A DNA stretch of 64,000 nucleotides from an uncultured Paludibaculum sp. GTDB lineage: Bacteria; Acidobacteriota; Terriglobia; Bryobacterales; Bryobacteraceae. The notes under the pieces were generated by a model. That model saw only the letters and a list, made by a program, of their open reading frames with translations. It searched no databases and was not told where the DNA came from. Made by a program: the position numbers and the translations under genes. Of the stretch, positions 26,130 through 35,317 are shown piece by piece. Numbering within the stretch: position 1 is the first letter of the stretch; every line of letters begins with the position of its first letter. The DNA lies in assembly GCF_963665245.1 (NCBI RefSeq), contig NZ_OY762269.1, positions 3,292,501 through 3,356,500 of the forward strand. Direction: 5' to 3'.

Positions 26130-29100
26130 ATGCGAACGGCACATCTACTCAGACGCACTTTCTGTTCGCTGGCCGTCCTGGCCGCAACCGCGAATGCCCA
26201 GGTCGTGATCAGCCAAGTCTATGGTGCCGGAGGCAACTCCGGCGCCACGCTGACGAATGACTACGTCGAACTGTTCAACCGGGGCAACTCCTCGGTGTCG
26301 TTGACGGACATGTCTCTCCAGTACGCCAGTGCGACCGGCACCGGCAACTTCGGAGCGACGGCAACCCAGTTGGTGACGCTGTCGGGCTCCATCGCGGCGG
26401 GCCAGTACTATCTGGTGAAACTCGCCGGCGGCGCGGTCGGCTCCGCATTGCCCACCGAAGACGCCTCCGGCACCATCGCCATGGCCGCGGGAGCCGGTAA
26501 GGTCGCTTTGGTCACGGGGACCACGTCGTTGGGCTGCAACGGCGGTTCCACTCCTTGTGATTCGGCGGCTCTGGCCCGCGTCGTCGATCTGGTGGGTTAC
26601 GGCAGCGCGAATTACTTTGAGGGAGCGGCGGCAGCGCCCACGATCAGCGCGACCACGGCGGCGTTTCGCGCAGCCTCGGGTTGCACCGACACCAACGTGA
26701 ACAGCGCTGATTTCAGCACAGGTACGCCGGTCCCGCGCAACTCCTCCACGGCTCTGCATGTCTGCGGCGTCAACGGACCCGTCTCGATCTCCACCGCGAC
26801 CGTGCTGACCGACGCCACGCAGGGAATCGCCTACAGCCAGCAACTGGTGGCGGCCGGCGGATCCGGCTCGTTCACGTGGAGCGTGGTCAGCGGTCTGCCC
26901 GCTTCGGGTATCGATCTGTCGGCCTCGGGCCTGGTCTCGGGCACGCCTACCGCACCCACCACTGTGAACTTCACGGCGCGGGCCTCCGACTCGGGCGATT
27001 CGTCCAACTTTGCGGAGAAAGCCTTCTCCCTGACGATCAACTCCAACGTCCCCACCTGCACGGTGACTCAGAACATCTGGCAGATCCAGGGCAGTACCGC
27101 CACTTCCGCCTACGCCGGCCAGAGCGTGGTCACCCGAGGCATCGTGACGGCCCGGAAGAGCAATGGGTTCTTCCTGCAGGCCCCGGCGCCCGGCGACGGT
27201 GACTCTGCAACGTCCGATGGAGTCTTCGTCTTCACCAGCAGCGCACCCCCGGTCGCCGCCGCGGTCGGCAATGATGTGTGCGTCGCTGCCACGGTGCAGG
27301 AGTTCAGCCCGTCCACCGATCCCAACAGCCCTCCCGTGACTGAGCTCTCGTCCTCGCCGGTCGTGACCTTGATGTCGGCAGGCAATGCGTTGCCGCCAGC
27401 CGTGACGATCACGTCAGCGGATACGCTGGTGAACACGCTCGACAACCTGGAGAAGTACGAAGGGATGCGCGTGCAGATCCCGTCGCTGACCGCCGTGGCG
27501 CCCACCCAGGGCTCGGTGAGCGAAGCGAACGCGACCTCCACCTCCAACGGCGTTTTCTACGGAGTGGTCACCGGCGTGGACCGGCCCTTCCGGGAGGCCG
27601 GTGTCCAGTTGCCGGATCCTCTCCCCTCCGGGGCGTCCTGCTGCGTCCCGCGCTTCGATGCCAACCCCGAGCGCATCCGAGTCGACAGCGATGGCCAGAG
27701 CGGCGGCTCCGTCCTCGATGTGACGACGGGCGCGACCATCACGGGTCTCGTCGGCGTGCTCGATTATGCTTTCCGCACCTACACGATTCTGCCGGACCCC
27801 GGCTCGAATCCGGGCGTGTCCGGAAACATCTCCGCCACGCCTGTAGCCGACCCGGCTGCCAACGAGACCACGGTTGGCGGCCTCAACGTGGAGCGTTTCT
27901 TCGACACCGTGAACGACCCCAGCGTCAGTGATGTCGCGCTCACGGCGACGGCCTTCAACAACCGTCTGAACAAGCTGTCGCTGCTCATCCGCAACGTGAT
28001 GAAGGCGCCCGACATCGTCGGGGTGGTCGAGATGGAAAACCTCTCCACCCTCCAGGCCGTCGCGGAGAAGCTCAACGCCGATACGGTGGCCGCGAGCCTG
28101 CCGAATCCCAACTACCAGGCGTATCTCGTCGAAGGCAACGACATTGGTGGCATCGATGTTGGCTTCCTGGTGAAGAGCAGCAAAGTCAATGTGGTCGACG
28201 TCACGCAGTTCGGCAAGGACACAACCTATGTGGATCCGGGCACGAACCAGCCTGCCCTGCTGAACGACCGCCCGCCGCTGGTGCTGCGCGCCACGGTGAC
28301 CAAGGCCGGATCTTCCACCGCGCTGCCCATCACGGTAATCGCCAATCACCTCCGTTCGCTGAACGGTGTCGACGACCCGGCGGACGGCGCCCGTGTCCGA
28401 GCCAAGCGCGCCGCCCAGGCCGAGTATCTGGCCAATCTTGTGCAGGCGCGCCTGACCACCAACCCGAATGAGAACATCCTGCTACTGGGCGATTTCAACG
28501 CCTTCAGCGTGAACGACGGCTACGTCGATCTCATGGGCACCATCAAGGGCACGCCCACACCGGCGTCGCAGGTGGTGCTGGCGAGTTCCGATCTGGTGAA
28601 CCCGGATCTGTCGGAATTGGAAGACACGCTGCCGGCTGCCGGCCGCTACAGCTACAGCTTCGACGGCAACGCCCAGTCACTGGATCACATGCTGGTGACC
28701 AGCACGCTGCTGCCGCGCGTCAATCGCTTCGCCATCGCTCATGTGGACGCGGATTTTCCCGAGGTCTATCGTAACGATCCGAACCGGCCAGAGCGCCTGT
28801 CTGACCACGATGGCGAAGTGGCCTACATCAGCTTGCCCGACACCCTCGACGTCACCGCCGATTGCCATGTTGTGACTTCCGGCTTCGTGCACAGCCGCCT
28901 CACGAATCTGGACAGCGCCGCTATCACCGTCAAGAACAAGTCGGGTGCCACCATTCACGGACCTGTCTACGTGTTCTTCGATGGGCTGCCTTCGGGCGTG
29001 ACGCTCGCCAATGCGACCGGGTATCTGGACGGCACGCCTTACCTGCTCGTCTCGGCGACCGACCTGCCCAACAACGACAAGGCCTCGGCCGCCATGCGTA

Positions 29101-29162
29101 TCAGCAACACCGGTTCGTCGAGGATCAGCTTCACGACGCGGGTGGTCGCGGGCAGCTTATAG
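26130..29162 (+). CDS. large extracellular nuclease: lamin-tail, Ig-like and EEP domains
   Basis: A 1010-residue secreted protein. The signal peptide ends near AATANAQ. A lamin-tail domain follows (VVISQVYGAGGNSG, DYVELFNRGNSSVSL, about 25-160), then a putative Ig fold (GIAYSQQLVAAGGSGSFTWS, LVSGTPTAPTTVNF, about 225-300), an OB-fold-like region with VVTRGIVTARKSNGFFLQ (about 335-480), and an endonuclease/exonuclease/phosphatase domain (about 590-900) with VGVVEMENLS, LLLGDFNAFSVNDGY and RLSDHDGEVAYI as the metal and catalytic motifs. The arrangement is that of ExeM/NucH-like extracellular DNases used for phosphate or nucleotide scavenging. The C-terminal ~100 residues are an extra beta-rich domain. 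No operon partner. Confidence 0.88.
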   Translation: MRTAHLLRRTFCSLAVLAATANAQVVISQVYGAGGNSGATLTNDYVELFNRGNSSVSLTDMSLQYASATGTGNFGATATQLVTLSGSIAAGQYYLVKLAGGAVGSALPTEDASGTIAMAAGAGKVALVTGTTSLGCNGGSTPCDSAALARVVDLVGYGSANYFEGAAAAPTISATTAAFRAASGCTDTNVNSADFSTGTPVPRNSSTALHVCGVNGPVSISTATVLTDATQGIAYSQQLVAAGGSGSFTWSVVSGLPASGIDLSASGLVSGTPTAPTTVNFTARASDSGDSSNFAEKAFSLTINSNVPTCTVTQNIWQIQGSTATSAYAGQSVVTRGIVTARKSNGFFLQAPAPGDGDSATSDGVFVFTSSAPPVAAAVGNDVCVAATVQEFSPSTDPNSPPVTELSSSPVVTLMSAGNALPPAVTITSADTLVNTLDNLEKYEGMRVQIPSLTAVAPTQGSVSEANATSTSNGVFYGVVTGVDRPFREAGVQLPDPLPSGASCCVPRFDANPERIRVDSDGQSGGSVLDVTTGATITGLVGVLDYAFRTYTILPDPGSNPGVSGNISATPVADPAANETTVGGLNVERFFDTVNDPSVSDVALTATAFNNRLNKLSLLIRNVMKAPDIVGVVEMENLSTLQAVAEKLNADTVAASLPNPNYQAYLVEGNDIGGIDVGFLVKSSKVNVVDVTQFGKDTTYVDPGTNQPALLNDRPPLVLRATVTKAGSSTALPITVIANHLRSLNGVDDPADGARVRAKRAAQAEYLANLVQARLTTNPNENILLLGDFNAFSVNDGYVDLMGTIKGTPTPASQVVLASSDLVNPDLSELEDTLPAAGRYSYSFDGNAQSLDHMLVTSTLLPRVNRFAIAHVDADFPEVYRNDPNRPERLSDHDGEVAYISLPDTLDVTADCHVVTSGFVHSRLTNLDSAAITVKNKSGATIHGPVYVFFDGLPSGVTLANATGYLDGTPYLLVSATDLPNNDKASAAMRISNTGSSRISFTTRVVAGSL

Positions 29163-29166
29163 GCAG

Positions 29167-29712
29167 TTATTTCAGACGGGCGAGCAGATCCGAAAGGTAG
29201 GTTCGCCCGTCACCCTGCCGTTGCGAGAGCAGCAGTAAAGTGTTGCGTGCGTCGTCCAGGGCCCGATGCGCCGCCTCGGCCACGATGTGATGATGGCGTA
29301 GCAGTTCCTGCAGTCCCTTCGACGGGAAGCCCTTGTTACGCCATGCCACGCCGTCCATCGAGCAGATCCAGGGCAGGCGGCGCGTCTCGGGATACAGGCG
29401 TTCGATGAAGCCGCGGTCGAACCGCGCGTTGTGGGCGATCATCATCGTGCTGCGCGCGAAGATGCTGCGCACGGCGTTGTCGTCCAGCATCTTGCCCCGC
29501 ACGTCGTCCCAGGTGAGCCCATGCGCCTCGGTGGCGCCGGCGGGGATCGGACGGCCCGGATCGCGTAGGCCGGTGTACTCGTCCACCACCCCGTATACTT
29601 CTCCGCTGACGTGGTCGAACTCGAACAGAACGAGTCCCAGTTCAATCACTTCGTCTGTGGTGTTGCTGAGACCTGTTGTCTCGACATCGGCAATGCAGGC
29701 CTTCAATTTCAT
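29167..29712 (-). CDS. DEDDh-family 3'-5' exonuclease (DnaQ-like)
   Basis: A 181-residue protein with the DEDDh motifs in order: ACIADVETTGL (D and E), HNARFDRGFI (second D), and EAAHRALDDARNTL (H and final D). These are the catalytic residues of the DNA polymerase III epsilon/RNase T exonuclease family. It is stand-alone, without polymerase or GIY-YIG domain. The start at 29712 overlaps the stop of hisA by 4 bp (ATGA), making it the last gene of the histidine operon. Its link to histidine synthesis is unclear; coupling may be only for expression. The longer frame to 30399 runs through hisA and is rejected. Confidence 0.85.
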   Translation of the reverse strand: MKLKACIADVETTGLSNTTDEVIELGLVLFEFDHVSGEVYGVVDEYTGLRDPGRPIPAGATEAHGLTWDDVRGKMLDDNAVRSIFARSTMMIAHNARFDRGFIERLYPETRRLPWICSMDGVAWRNKGFPSKGLQELLRHHHIVAEAAHRALDDARNTLLLLSQRQGDGRTYLSDLLARLK

Positions 29713-30410
29713 TGAGCGTTCAACGCTGCCAATTCTTTCAGATCCAGGCGGCCGGTGTAAATGGCCATACCCAGGGCGCAATCGATGCGGAGCGCCGTCA
29801 GTTGACGGATGTCGTCCAGCGTGGTGATGCCGCCGGCGGCCGTGATGTTCTTCTGCGTGGCGGCGCGCAGGCCCCGGAACCACTCGATGTCGGTGCCCTG
29901 CAGCATGCCTTCCTTGTCGACATAGGTCGCCAGGTAGGCGCCGCAGTAAGGCTCCAGTTGGGCGATCACCTCTTCGGCCGTGAGATCCAGGCTGGCGGTC
30001 CAGCCCTTCACCGTGATGCGGCCGCCCTTGGTGTCGATGGCGATCATCACGCGCTGCGGCGTGACTTCCTGCGAGATGGCCGAGAGCAGTTCGTGATTCA
30101 CGCCGGTCTGGGTGAACGCCGATGTTCCGACGATGACCGTATCCGCGCCGCAGTCCACCAGGGTGCGGGCGCGCTGTGGGGTCCTGACCCCGCCGCCTAC
30201 GCGACAGCGGGCCTTGCCGGCCAGCAGTTCGACAATCGCGTTGTTCTCGCCGCGCCCCATGGCCGCATCCAAGTCGATCACCTGGATCTCCGGGAAGTCG
30301 TGGAAACGTTCCAGCATCTCCAGGGGCGCGGCGCCTTCCAGCGCCTTCTCGCGACCTTGCACCAGTTGAACGACCTTGCCGTCCTGCAGGTCGATACACG
30401 GAATAATCAA
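29709..30410 (-). CDS. hisA: ProFAR isomerase HisA
   Basis: A 233-residue (beta/alpha)8 enzyme catalysing the fourth-stage Amadori isomerisation of histidine synthesis. It opens IIPCIDLQDGKVVQLVQGRE, where the aspartate is catalytic, and contains VGGGVRTPQRARTLVDCGAD and AAGGITTLDDIRQL phosphate-binding loops. The second catalytic aspartate lies in FPEIQVIDLDAAMGR or MIAIDTKGG. Overlaps hisF and the exonuclease gene by 4 bp each. Size slightly below the usual 240-245. Confidence 0.93.
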   Translation of the reverse strand: MIIPCIDLQDGKVVQLVQGREKALEGAAPLEMLERFHDFPEIQVIDLDAAMGRGENNAIVELLAGKARCRVGGGVRTPQRARTLVDCGADTVIVGTSAFTQTGVNHELLSAISQEVTPQRVMIAIDTKGGRITVKGWTASLDLTAEEVIAQLEPYCGAYLATYVDKEGMLQGTDIEWFRGLRAATQKNITAAGGITTLDDIRQLTALRIDCALGMAIYTGRLDLKELAALNAQ

Positions 30411-31171
30411 GCGGTTCTCCTCACCGGAATGCCGGCCTTTTCGAGCTCGGCTTTCAACTGATCCACGGTGTATGTGCCGTAGTGAAAAATGGACGCGGCC
30501 AGGGCGGCGTCAGCCTCGCCGTCGGTCAGGACGCGAATGAAGTGTTCGGGCGTGCCGGCGCCGCCGGAGGCGATGACGGGGATGTGTGTGGCTCGTGACA
30601 CTGCGCGGGTCAACGCACAATCGAAGCCGTCCTGGACTCCGTCAGTATCCATCGAGGTGAGGAGGATTTCGCCGGCACCCAGCGCTTCGCCGCGAGCCGC
30701 CCACTCCACCGCGTCGATGCCTTCGTCCACGCGTCCGCCCTTGGTGTACACGTTCCAGCCGCCCTTGCTGTTGCGCTTGGCATCGATGGCTAGGACGCAT
30801 GCCTGCGCGCCGAACTCGTTGCTGACTTCGGTGATCAGCTCCGGCCGCCGCACGGCTGCCGTGTTGACGCTCACCTTGTCCGCGCCGGAGTGAATGATGC
30901 GCCGGGCGTCCTCCACCTCGCGAATGCCGCCGCCCACCGTGAGCGGGATGAAGACCTTGCGCGCGGTACGGGCGACGACGTCGACCATGGTGTCGCGGCC
31001 GTCCGAAGACGCCGTGATGTCCAGGAAGACGAGTTCGTCGGCGCCCTGCTCGTTGTAGCGGTCGGCCAGCTCCACCGGATCGCCGGCGTCGCGCAGCCCT
31101 ACGAAATTGACGCCCTTCACGACGCGGCCGCCGGTCACGTCCAGGCACGGAATAATGCGTTTGGCCAGCAT
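30407..31171 (-). CDS. hisF: imidazole glycerol phosphate synthase subunit HisF
   Basis: A 254-residue cyclase subunit. The start MLAKRIIPCLDVTGGRVVKG has the catalytic aspartate; FLDITASSDGRDTMVD and LTVGGGIREVEDARRI are diagnostic, and the second catalytic aspartate is in EILLTSMDTDGVQDGFD. HisF uses ammonia delivered by HisH to form IGP and AICAR. It lies 2 bp after hisH and overlaps hisA by 4 bp, so the subunits are made together. Confidence 0.96.
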   Translation of the reverse strand: MLAKRIIPCLDVTGGRVVKGVNFVGLRDAGDPVELADRYNEQGADELVFLDITASSDGRDTMVDVVARTARKVFIPLTVGGGIREVEDARRIIHSGADKVSVNTAAVRRPELITEVSNEFGAQACVLAIDAKRNSKGGWNVYTKGGRVDEGIDAVEWAARGEALGAGEILLTSMDTDGVQDGFDCALTRAVSRATHIPVIASGGAGTPEHFIRVLTDGEADAALAASIFHYGTYTVDQLKAELEKAGIPVRRTA

Positions 31172-31173
31172 GT

Positions 31174-31767
31174 TCAGAGCTCCACGAAGTTCCTGACAAT
31201 CTTCAGCCCGAGCGGTCCGGACTTTTCGGGATGGAACTGCACGCCGAAGACGTTGCCGCTCTCCAGCGCCGCCGTGTAGTCACGCGTGTAGTGGCAGGTG
31301 GCGGCGGTGGCCTCGCTCAGCGGGCAGTAGTAGCTGTGTGCGAAGTAAACATATGGTTTGGGGCCAATGTCGCGCAGCAGGCGCGGGGAGCCCAATGGCA
31401 CGATTTCGTTCCAGCCCATGTGCGGCACGCGAGCGTCCATTGGAAACCGGCCGACCTGGCCCGGAAACAATCCAAGGCCTTTCTGTTCCGGAGCCTCTTC
31501 GCCGCCTTCAAACATCGCCTGCAAGCCGAGGCAGATGCCCAGGAACGGCGCGCCGGACTTCGCTTTGCGCACCAGTGCGTCCCGCAAGCCCAATTCGTCC
31601 AAGGCCCGCATCATCTGTCCCAGATGGCCGACGCCCGGGAGAATCACCTTCTCCGCCGATTCAATTTCCGCCGCGCTCTGCGTCAGTTGATAGGTCGCCC
31701 CGATCTCGCCGAGCGTGTTCTCCACCGACCGCAAATTGCCCGCACCGTAATTGACGACCGTGATCAC
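31174..31767 (-). CDS. hisH: imidazole glycerol phosphate synthase glutaminase subunit HisH
   Basis: A 197-residue class I glutaminase. VITVVNYGAGNLRSVENTLG is the standard N-terminus; FLGICLGLQAMFEGGEE holds the nucleophile cysteine, and VFGVQFHPEKSG the catalytic histidine and glutamate. The start is the GTG at 31767, overlapping the hisB stop by 4 bp; the ORF opens further upstream inside hisB. Next to hisF, its partner. Confidence 0.95.
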   Translation of the reverse strand: MITVVNYGAGNLRSVENTLGEIGATYQLTQSAAEIESAEKVILPGVGHLGQMMRALDELGLRDALVRKAKSGAPFLGICLGLQAMFEGGEEAPEQKGLGLFPGQVGRFPMDARVPHMGWNEIVPLGSPRLLRDIGPKPYVYFAHSYYCPLSEATAATCHYTRDYTAALESGNVFGVQFHPEKSGPLGLKIVRNFVEL

Positions 31768-32354
31768 AGCAGTCCTTTCGTGGATGGCAGTTCGTCCTTC
31801 AGCCGCGCGTCCTTGGAGCAGGCGAACTTCATGGCTCGCGCGAAGCACTTGAAGATCGCTTCCACCTTGTGGTGGTTCGAGCGTCCGTGCATGATTTTGG
31901 CGTGGAGGTTGGCGCCTGCATGGGTGGTGAAGCCGTGGAAGAAGTCCTCCAGCAGTTCGGATTGCAGGTCGCCCACCAGGCGCGTCTTTACGCGGTCTTC
32001 GTAGACAAGGTAAGGACGCCCGCCAAGGTCGACTGCCGCCACGGCCAGCGTCTCGTCCATCGGCAGGACGAAGTAACCGGCACGGTTGATGCCCTTGCGG
32101 TCTCCCAACGCCTTGGCAAAGAGCTGCCCCAGCACGATGCCGGCGTCTTCCACCGTGTGGTGCTGATCGACGTCCAGGTCGCCGCGCGCGATCAGCGACA
32201 TGTCGAAGCCGCCGTGCTTGGAGAAGAGCTCCAGCATGTGGTCGAGAAAGCGCACTCCGGTGGAGATCTCGTAGCGGCCCTTGCCTTCGATGGTGAGGCT
32301 GGCGCGGATTTGGGTCTCTTTCGTAATGCGTTCAATGACGGCTGTGCGCTTCAT
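31764..32354 (-). CDS. hisB: imidazoleglycerol-phosphate dehydratase HisB
   Basis: A 196-residue monofunctional enzyme (no histidinol-phosphatase domain). The metal motifs DHMLELFSKHGGFDM, DQHHTVEDAGIVLG and the repeat-half counterparts (FFHGFTTHAGANLHAKIMHG, SNHHKVEAIFKCFARA) are intact. It dehydrates IGP to imidazole acetol phosphate. Since the phosphatase domain is absent, the dephosphorylation step probably uses the HAD protein encoded directly upstream, which overlaps by 4 bp. Confidence 0.96.
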   Translation of the reverse strand: MKRTAVIERITKETQIRASLTIEGKGRYEISTGVRFLDHMLELFSKHGGFDMSLIARGDLDVDQHHTVEDAGIVLGQLFAKALGDRKGINRAGYFVLPMDETLAVAAVDLGGRPYLVYEDRVKTRLVGDLQSELLEDFFHGFTTHAGANLHAKIMHGRSNHHKVEAIFKCFARAMKFACSKDARLKDELPSTKGLL

Positions 32355-33034
32355 GGCAGAACTCCTTCCAACTGATTGATGTCATCCAGCACGGCGATGG
32401 CGGCCTCTGATTTCAGCACTTCCACCAGCTCCGCATGACGTGGATTGGCGGGCGCGGCGATGCCGATGAACGGGACCCCGGCGGCTCGTGCGCTACGGGC
32501 GTCGTCCACCGTATCGCCCACATAAAACATTTTTGCATCGGGACGTTCCGCGCGGATCAGGTGCAGTCCCTGCGGGGCGGGCTTGTGTTCGGTCACGCTC
32601 TCCATGGTGATCATCGGAGAGAACACGATGCCGGAGGCGAACCGGCGCAGAGTATGCGCGGCGTCTTCCAAGGGACGGCCGGTGAAGATGGAGAGGTCGT
32701 AGCGCTCGCTGAGCCGCTCCAGCAGGCCGTCGCGCGGCACCCACTGCTCTTTCAGGATCAGCCCGTTGAAGTCGTCGCCCAGGAAGATGAGATTGAAGCG
32801 TTCGATCACGTCCTCGTAGGGGACGTCGACTCCGAGGTCCTGGCACAGACGCTGGGAGAGAGCCCAGTCGTTGTTCCAGCCGCCCTGATTCTTGTAGTCC
32901 TGGATCCGTTCCCGCGCCACCTGCTGGCCGGTGAAGTGCGCTACGGTTTGGACGATCGTCTCGCGATACGACTCGCCGACCTCGGCCAGTACGCCATCCA
33001 TATCGAAGACGATCAGCGAGTCCTTCACTTCCAC
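32351..33034 (-). CDS. HAD-IA phosphatase in the his operon, candidate histidinol phosphatase
   Basis: A 227-residue HAD hydrolase: motif I SLIVFDMDGVLAEVGESYRE, motif II LSIFTGRPLEDAA, lysine in VTEHKPAPQGLHL and motif IV MFYVGDTVDDARSARAAGV. A helical cap lies at about 20-95. It resembles the HAD-IA hypothetical subfamily (TIGR01548) that I recall being found near or fused to hisB, so a histidinol-phosphatase role is reasonable but unproven. It overlaps hisB by 4 bp and hisC by 10 bp, and no other HisN/HisK/HisB-N type enzyme is in the operon, which supports this. Confidence 0.8.
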   Translation of the reverse strand: MEVKDSLIVFDMDGVLAEVGESYRETIVQTVAHFTGQQVARERIQDYKNQGGWNNDWALSQRLCQDLGVDVPYEDVIERFNLIFLGDDFNGLILKEQWVPRDGLLERLSERYDLSIFTGRPLEDAAHTLRRFASGIVFSPMITMESVTEHKPAPQGLHLIRAERPDAKMFYVGDTVDDARSARAAGVPFIGIAAPANPRHAELVEVLKSEAAIAVLDDINQLEGVLP

Positions 33035-34074
33035 ACCTCGTCCAGTGCCTGGAAGAAGCGCGCGACCTGGGCGGTCGTGCCGGCGGTGACGCGCACCGTG
33101 CCCGCGAGTTCGTAGCTGCGGTCGCGCACCAGGATGCCGCGCGTTCTCAGTGCGTCCCGCACCGGCACTGCCTGCGCGCCGGCCTGGAAGAGAACAAAGT
33201 TGGCCTGGCTCGGGTAGTAGGCGATGCCTCGTTTCTCGAAGCCGCGGTAGAGCGCTTCGCGCGCTTCCACGGCCTGTGCGGCGTAGTTCGAGACGTACGT
33301 GCGATCTTCCACCGCCGCCCGCACCGCGATTGCCGCCAGCAGGTTCACGCTGTAGGGGGACTGCGCCTTGTGCATGTACTGCACGTTCTCTTTCTGGGAG
33401 AACAGGCAGCCGACGCGCAGCGCGGCCATGCCGAAGGCCTTCGAGAATGTGCGGCTGACGAACAGGTTCGGATACTGGTCCGTCATCCGTAGCGCCGTCA
33501 CGCCGTAGAACTCGTAGTAGGCTTCGTCAATCAGGACAGCCGCATTCGGCGCGGCAGCCAGGATCCGGACGATGTCGCCGATCCCGATCGCCGTACCAGT
33601 CGGATTGTTGGGATTCGAGATCAGGATGGCCTTCGTATCGGGCCGGATGGCGGCGATCAGCTCGTCAATGGGGAAGGCCAGATCGCCTGCACGATAAGGG
33701 ATCTCGCGCACCTTGGCCCCGGCGACTTCGGCATAGAAGCGGTACATCGCATAGGACGGGTGCAGCACGATCACATCGTCGTCGTTGTCGACGTAGGTGT
33801 TGATCAACACCTGGATCGCTTCGTCCGTGCCGTTCGTGATCAGGAACTCCGACTGCGGTACCTGGAAGTAATCGGACAGCGCCAGTCGCGCCGCTTCGTA
33901 CTCCGGATAGACCGTCAACTGCTCTTCGCTCAGCTTCGCGCGCAGCAGTTCCAGTACCTTCGGCGAGCACCCGACGGTGTTCTCGTTGAAGTCCAGTCGC
34001 AGCTTCCCGTCGCGGCCCGACGCCGGCGGCGAATACGGAGCCATCGCCACCACAGCCGGTCTCGGCTTAGGCAT
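33025..34074 (-). CDS. hisC: histidinol-phosphate aminotransferase HisC
   Basis: A 349-residue fold-type I PLP enzyme. Typical parts are LRLDFNENTVGCSP, EFLITNGTDEAIQVL, LISNPNNPTGTAI, AVLIDEAYYEFYG and FVSRTFSKAFGMAALRVGCL, where the lysine binds PLP. It converts imidazole acetol phosphate to histidinol phosphate using glutamate. Overlaps hisD by 8 bp and the HAD gene by 10 bp. The ATG at 34074 is the natural start. Confidence 0.94.
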   Translation of the reverse strand: MPKPRPAVVAMAPYSPPASGRDGKLRLDFNENTVGCSPKVLELLRAKLSEEQLTVYPEYEAARLALSDYFQVPQSEFLITNGTDEAIQVLINTYVDNDDDVIVLHPSYAMYRFYAEVAGAKVREIPYRAGDLAFPIDELIAAIRPDTKAILISNPNNPTGTAIGIGDIVRILAAAPNAAVLIDEAYYEFYGVTALRMTDQYPNLFVSRTFSKAFGMAALRVGCLFSQKENVQYMHKAQSPYSVNLLAAIAVRAAVEDRTYVSNYAAQAVEAREALYRGFEKRGIAYYPSQANFVLFQAGAQAVPVRDALRTRGILVRDRSYELAGTVRVTAGTTAQVARFFQALDEVWK

Positions 34075-35308
34075 TGCGCACCTCCACTGACCGCGCGTGC
34101 GCTTCCAAACCCTCGGCCCTTGCCAGTGTCGTGATCGCCGGAGTCAGCGCCCGCAGGGCCTTGCCGGACAGTTCCTGCACGGAGATCACCTTGACGTAAT
34201 CCGCCGCGCTCAAGCCGCCGCGCAGCCGGGCCGCGCCGGAGGTCGGCAGGACGTGGTTCGGACCCGACGCGTAGTCGCCCGCGGCTTCCGGGCTCGTCGC
34301 ACCGACGAACACACTGCCGGCATGCCGGATGCCCGGCAGCAGCTTCGCATCGTGAATCGATAGATGCTCCGGTGCAAAGCGGTTCGACAGTTCCACCGCT
34401 TCGTCCGTATCGGCCACCAGGATCACAGCCGAGTTCTTATCGATCGCGACCCGCGCCGTGGCCGCTGTCGGCAGCGTCTGGAGCTGTTTCTCGACCTCCA
34501 CCACCACGGCTTCCGCCAACGAACGCGAAGTCGTCAGCAGGATCGCCGACGCGTCCGTATCGTGCTCCGCTTGGGCCAGCATGTCGGCCGCCAGCCAGGA
34601 CGGGTTCGCCTCTTCGGCGATGATCAGGATCTCGGTTGGGCCAGCCACGAAATCGATGCCAACTTCGCCGGCCAGCATCTTCTTGGCCGCGGCCACATAG
34701 ATGTTGCCCGGACCCACGATGCGATCCGCGCGGGGCACGGTCTTCGTGCCGTAGGCAAAGGCCGCAATGGCGTGCGCTCCGCCCATCTCGAAGACCCGTG
34801 TCGCGCCCAGGATCGAGGCGGTACCGAAGATCTCGTCCACCGGCCGCGGCGAGCACACCATGATGTTCTCGACGCCCGCCACCAGCGCGGGCACCACGGT
34901 CATGATCACCGTGGAGGGCAGGGGATAGCGGCCCGCCGGAATGTAGGCGGCCACCGAATCCAGCGGCCGCACGATCTGGCTCAGCTTCAGGCCCGGCGAT
35001 GGCTGTGCCTTCTTCACCCGCGGCAGTTGCAGCTTGGCGTAGGCTTTGACGTTCTTGGCGCTGGTCGCGACCGCTTTGCGAAACGCGGGCGACAGGCGGG
35101 ACGCCGCTGCCTGCAGTTCCGCGCCCGGCACCGCCACGCTCTTGCGCGTCAGCTTGTCGAACTTCTGCGCGTACTCCATCAGAGCGGCATCGCCGCGAGT
35201 CCGGACTGCGTCCAGAATCGGCCTCACGGCCTCTTCCGCCTCCGTCATTCGCGCCGCGCGCCGTTTCAGCAATCGCCCGGCCTGCCTGGATTCGACGATT
35301 CGTAGCAT
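34067..35308 (-). CDS. hisD: histidinol dehydrogenase HisD
   Basis: A 413-residue zinc enzyme oxidising histidinol to histidine in two steps. Recognisable blocks are YIPAGRYPLPSTVIMTVVPA, VDEIFGTASILGATRVFEMG, RIVGPGNIYVAAAKKMLAGE, SWLAADMLAQAEHDTDASAI and the catalytic pair region NRFAPEHLSIHD. GPNHVLPTSGAARLRGGLSA near the C-terminus is also conserved. Slightly shorter than the usual 425-435. It lies 9 bp after hisG and overlaps hisC by 8 bp. Confidence 0.95.
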   Translation of the reverse strand: MLRIVESRQAGRLLKRRAARMTEAEEAVRPILDAVRTRGDAALMEYAQKFDKLTRKSVAVPGAELQAAASRLSPAFRKAVATSAKNVKAYAKLQLPRVKKAQPSPGLKLSQIVRPLDSVAAYIPAGRYPLPSTVIMTVVPALVAGVENIMVCSPRPVDEIFGTASILGATRVFEMGGAHAIAAFAYGTKTVPRADRIVGPGNIYVAAAKKMLAGEVGIDFVAGPTEILIIAEEANPSWLAADMLAQAEHDTDASAILLTTSRSLAEAVVVEVEKQLQTLPTAATARVAIDKNSAVILVADTDEAVELSNRFAPEHLSIHDAKLLPGIRHAGSVFVGATSPEAAGDYASGPNHVLPTSGAARLRGGLSAADYVKVISVQELSGKALRALTPAITTLARAEGLEAHARSVEVRNA

Positions 35309-35317
35309 GCGCGGCTC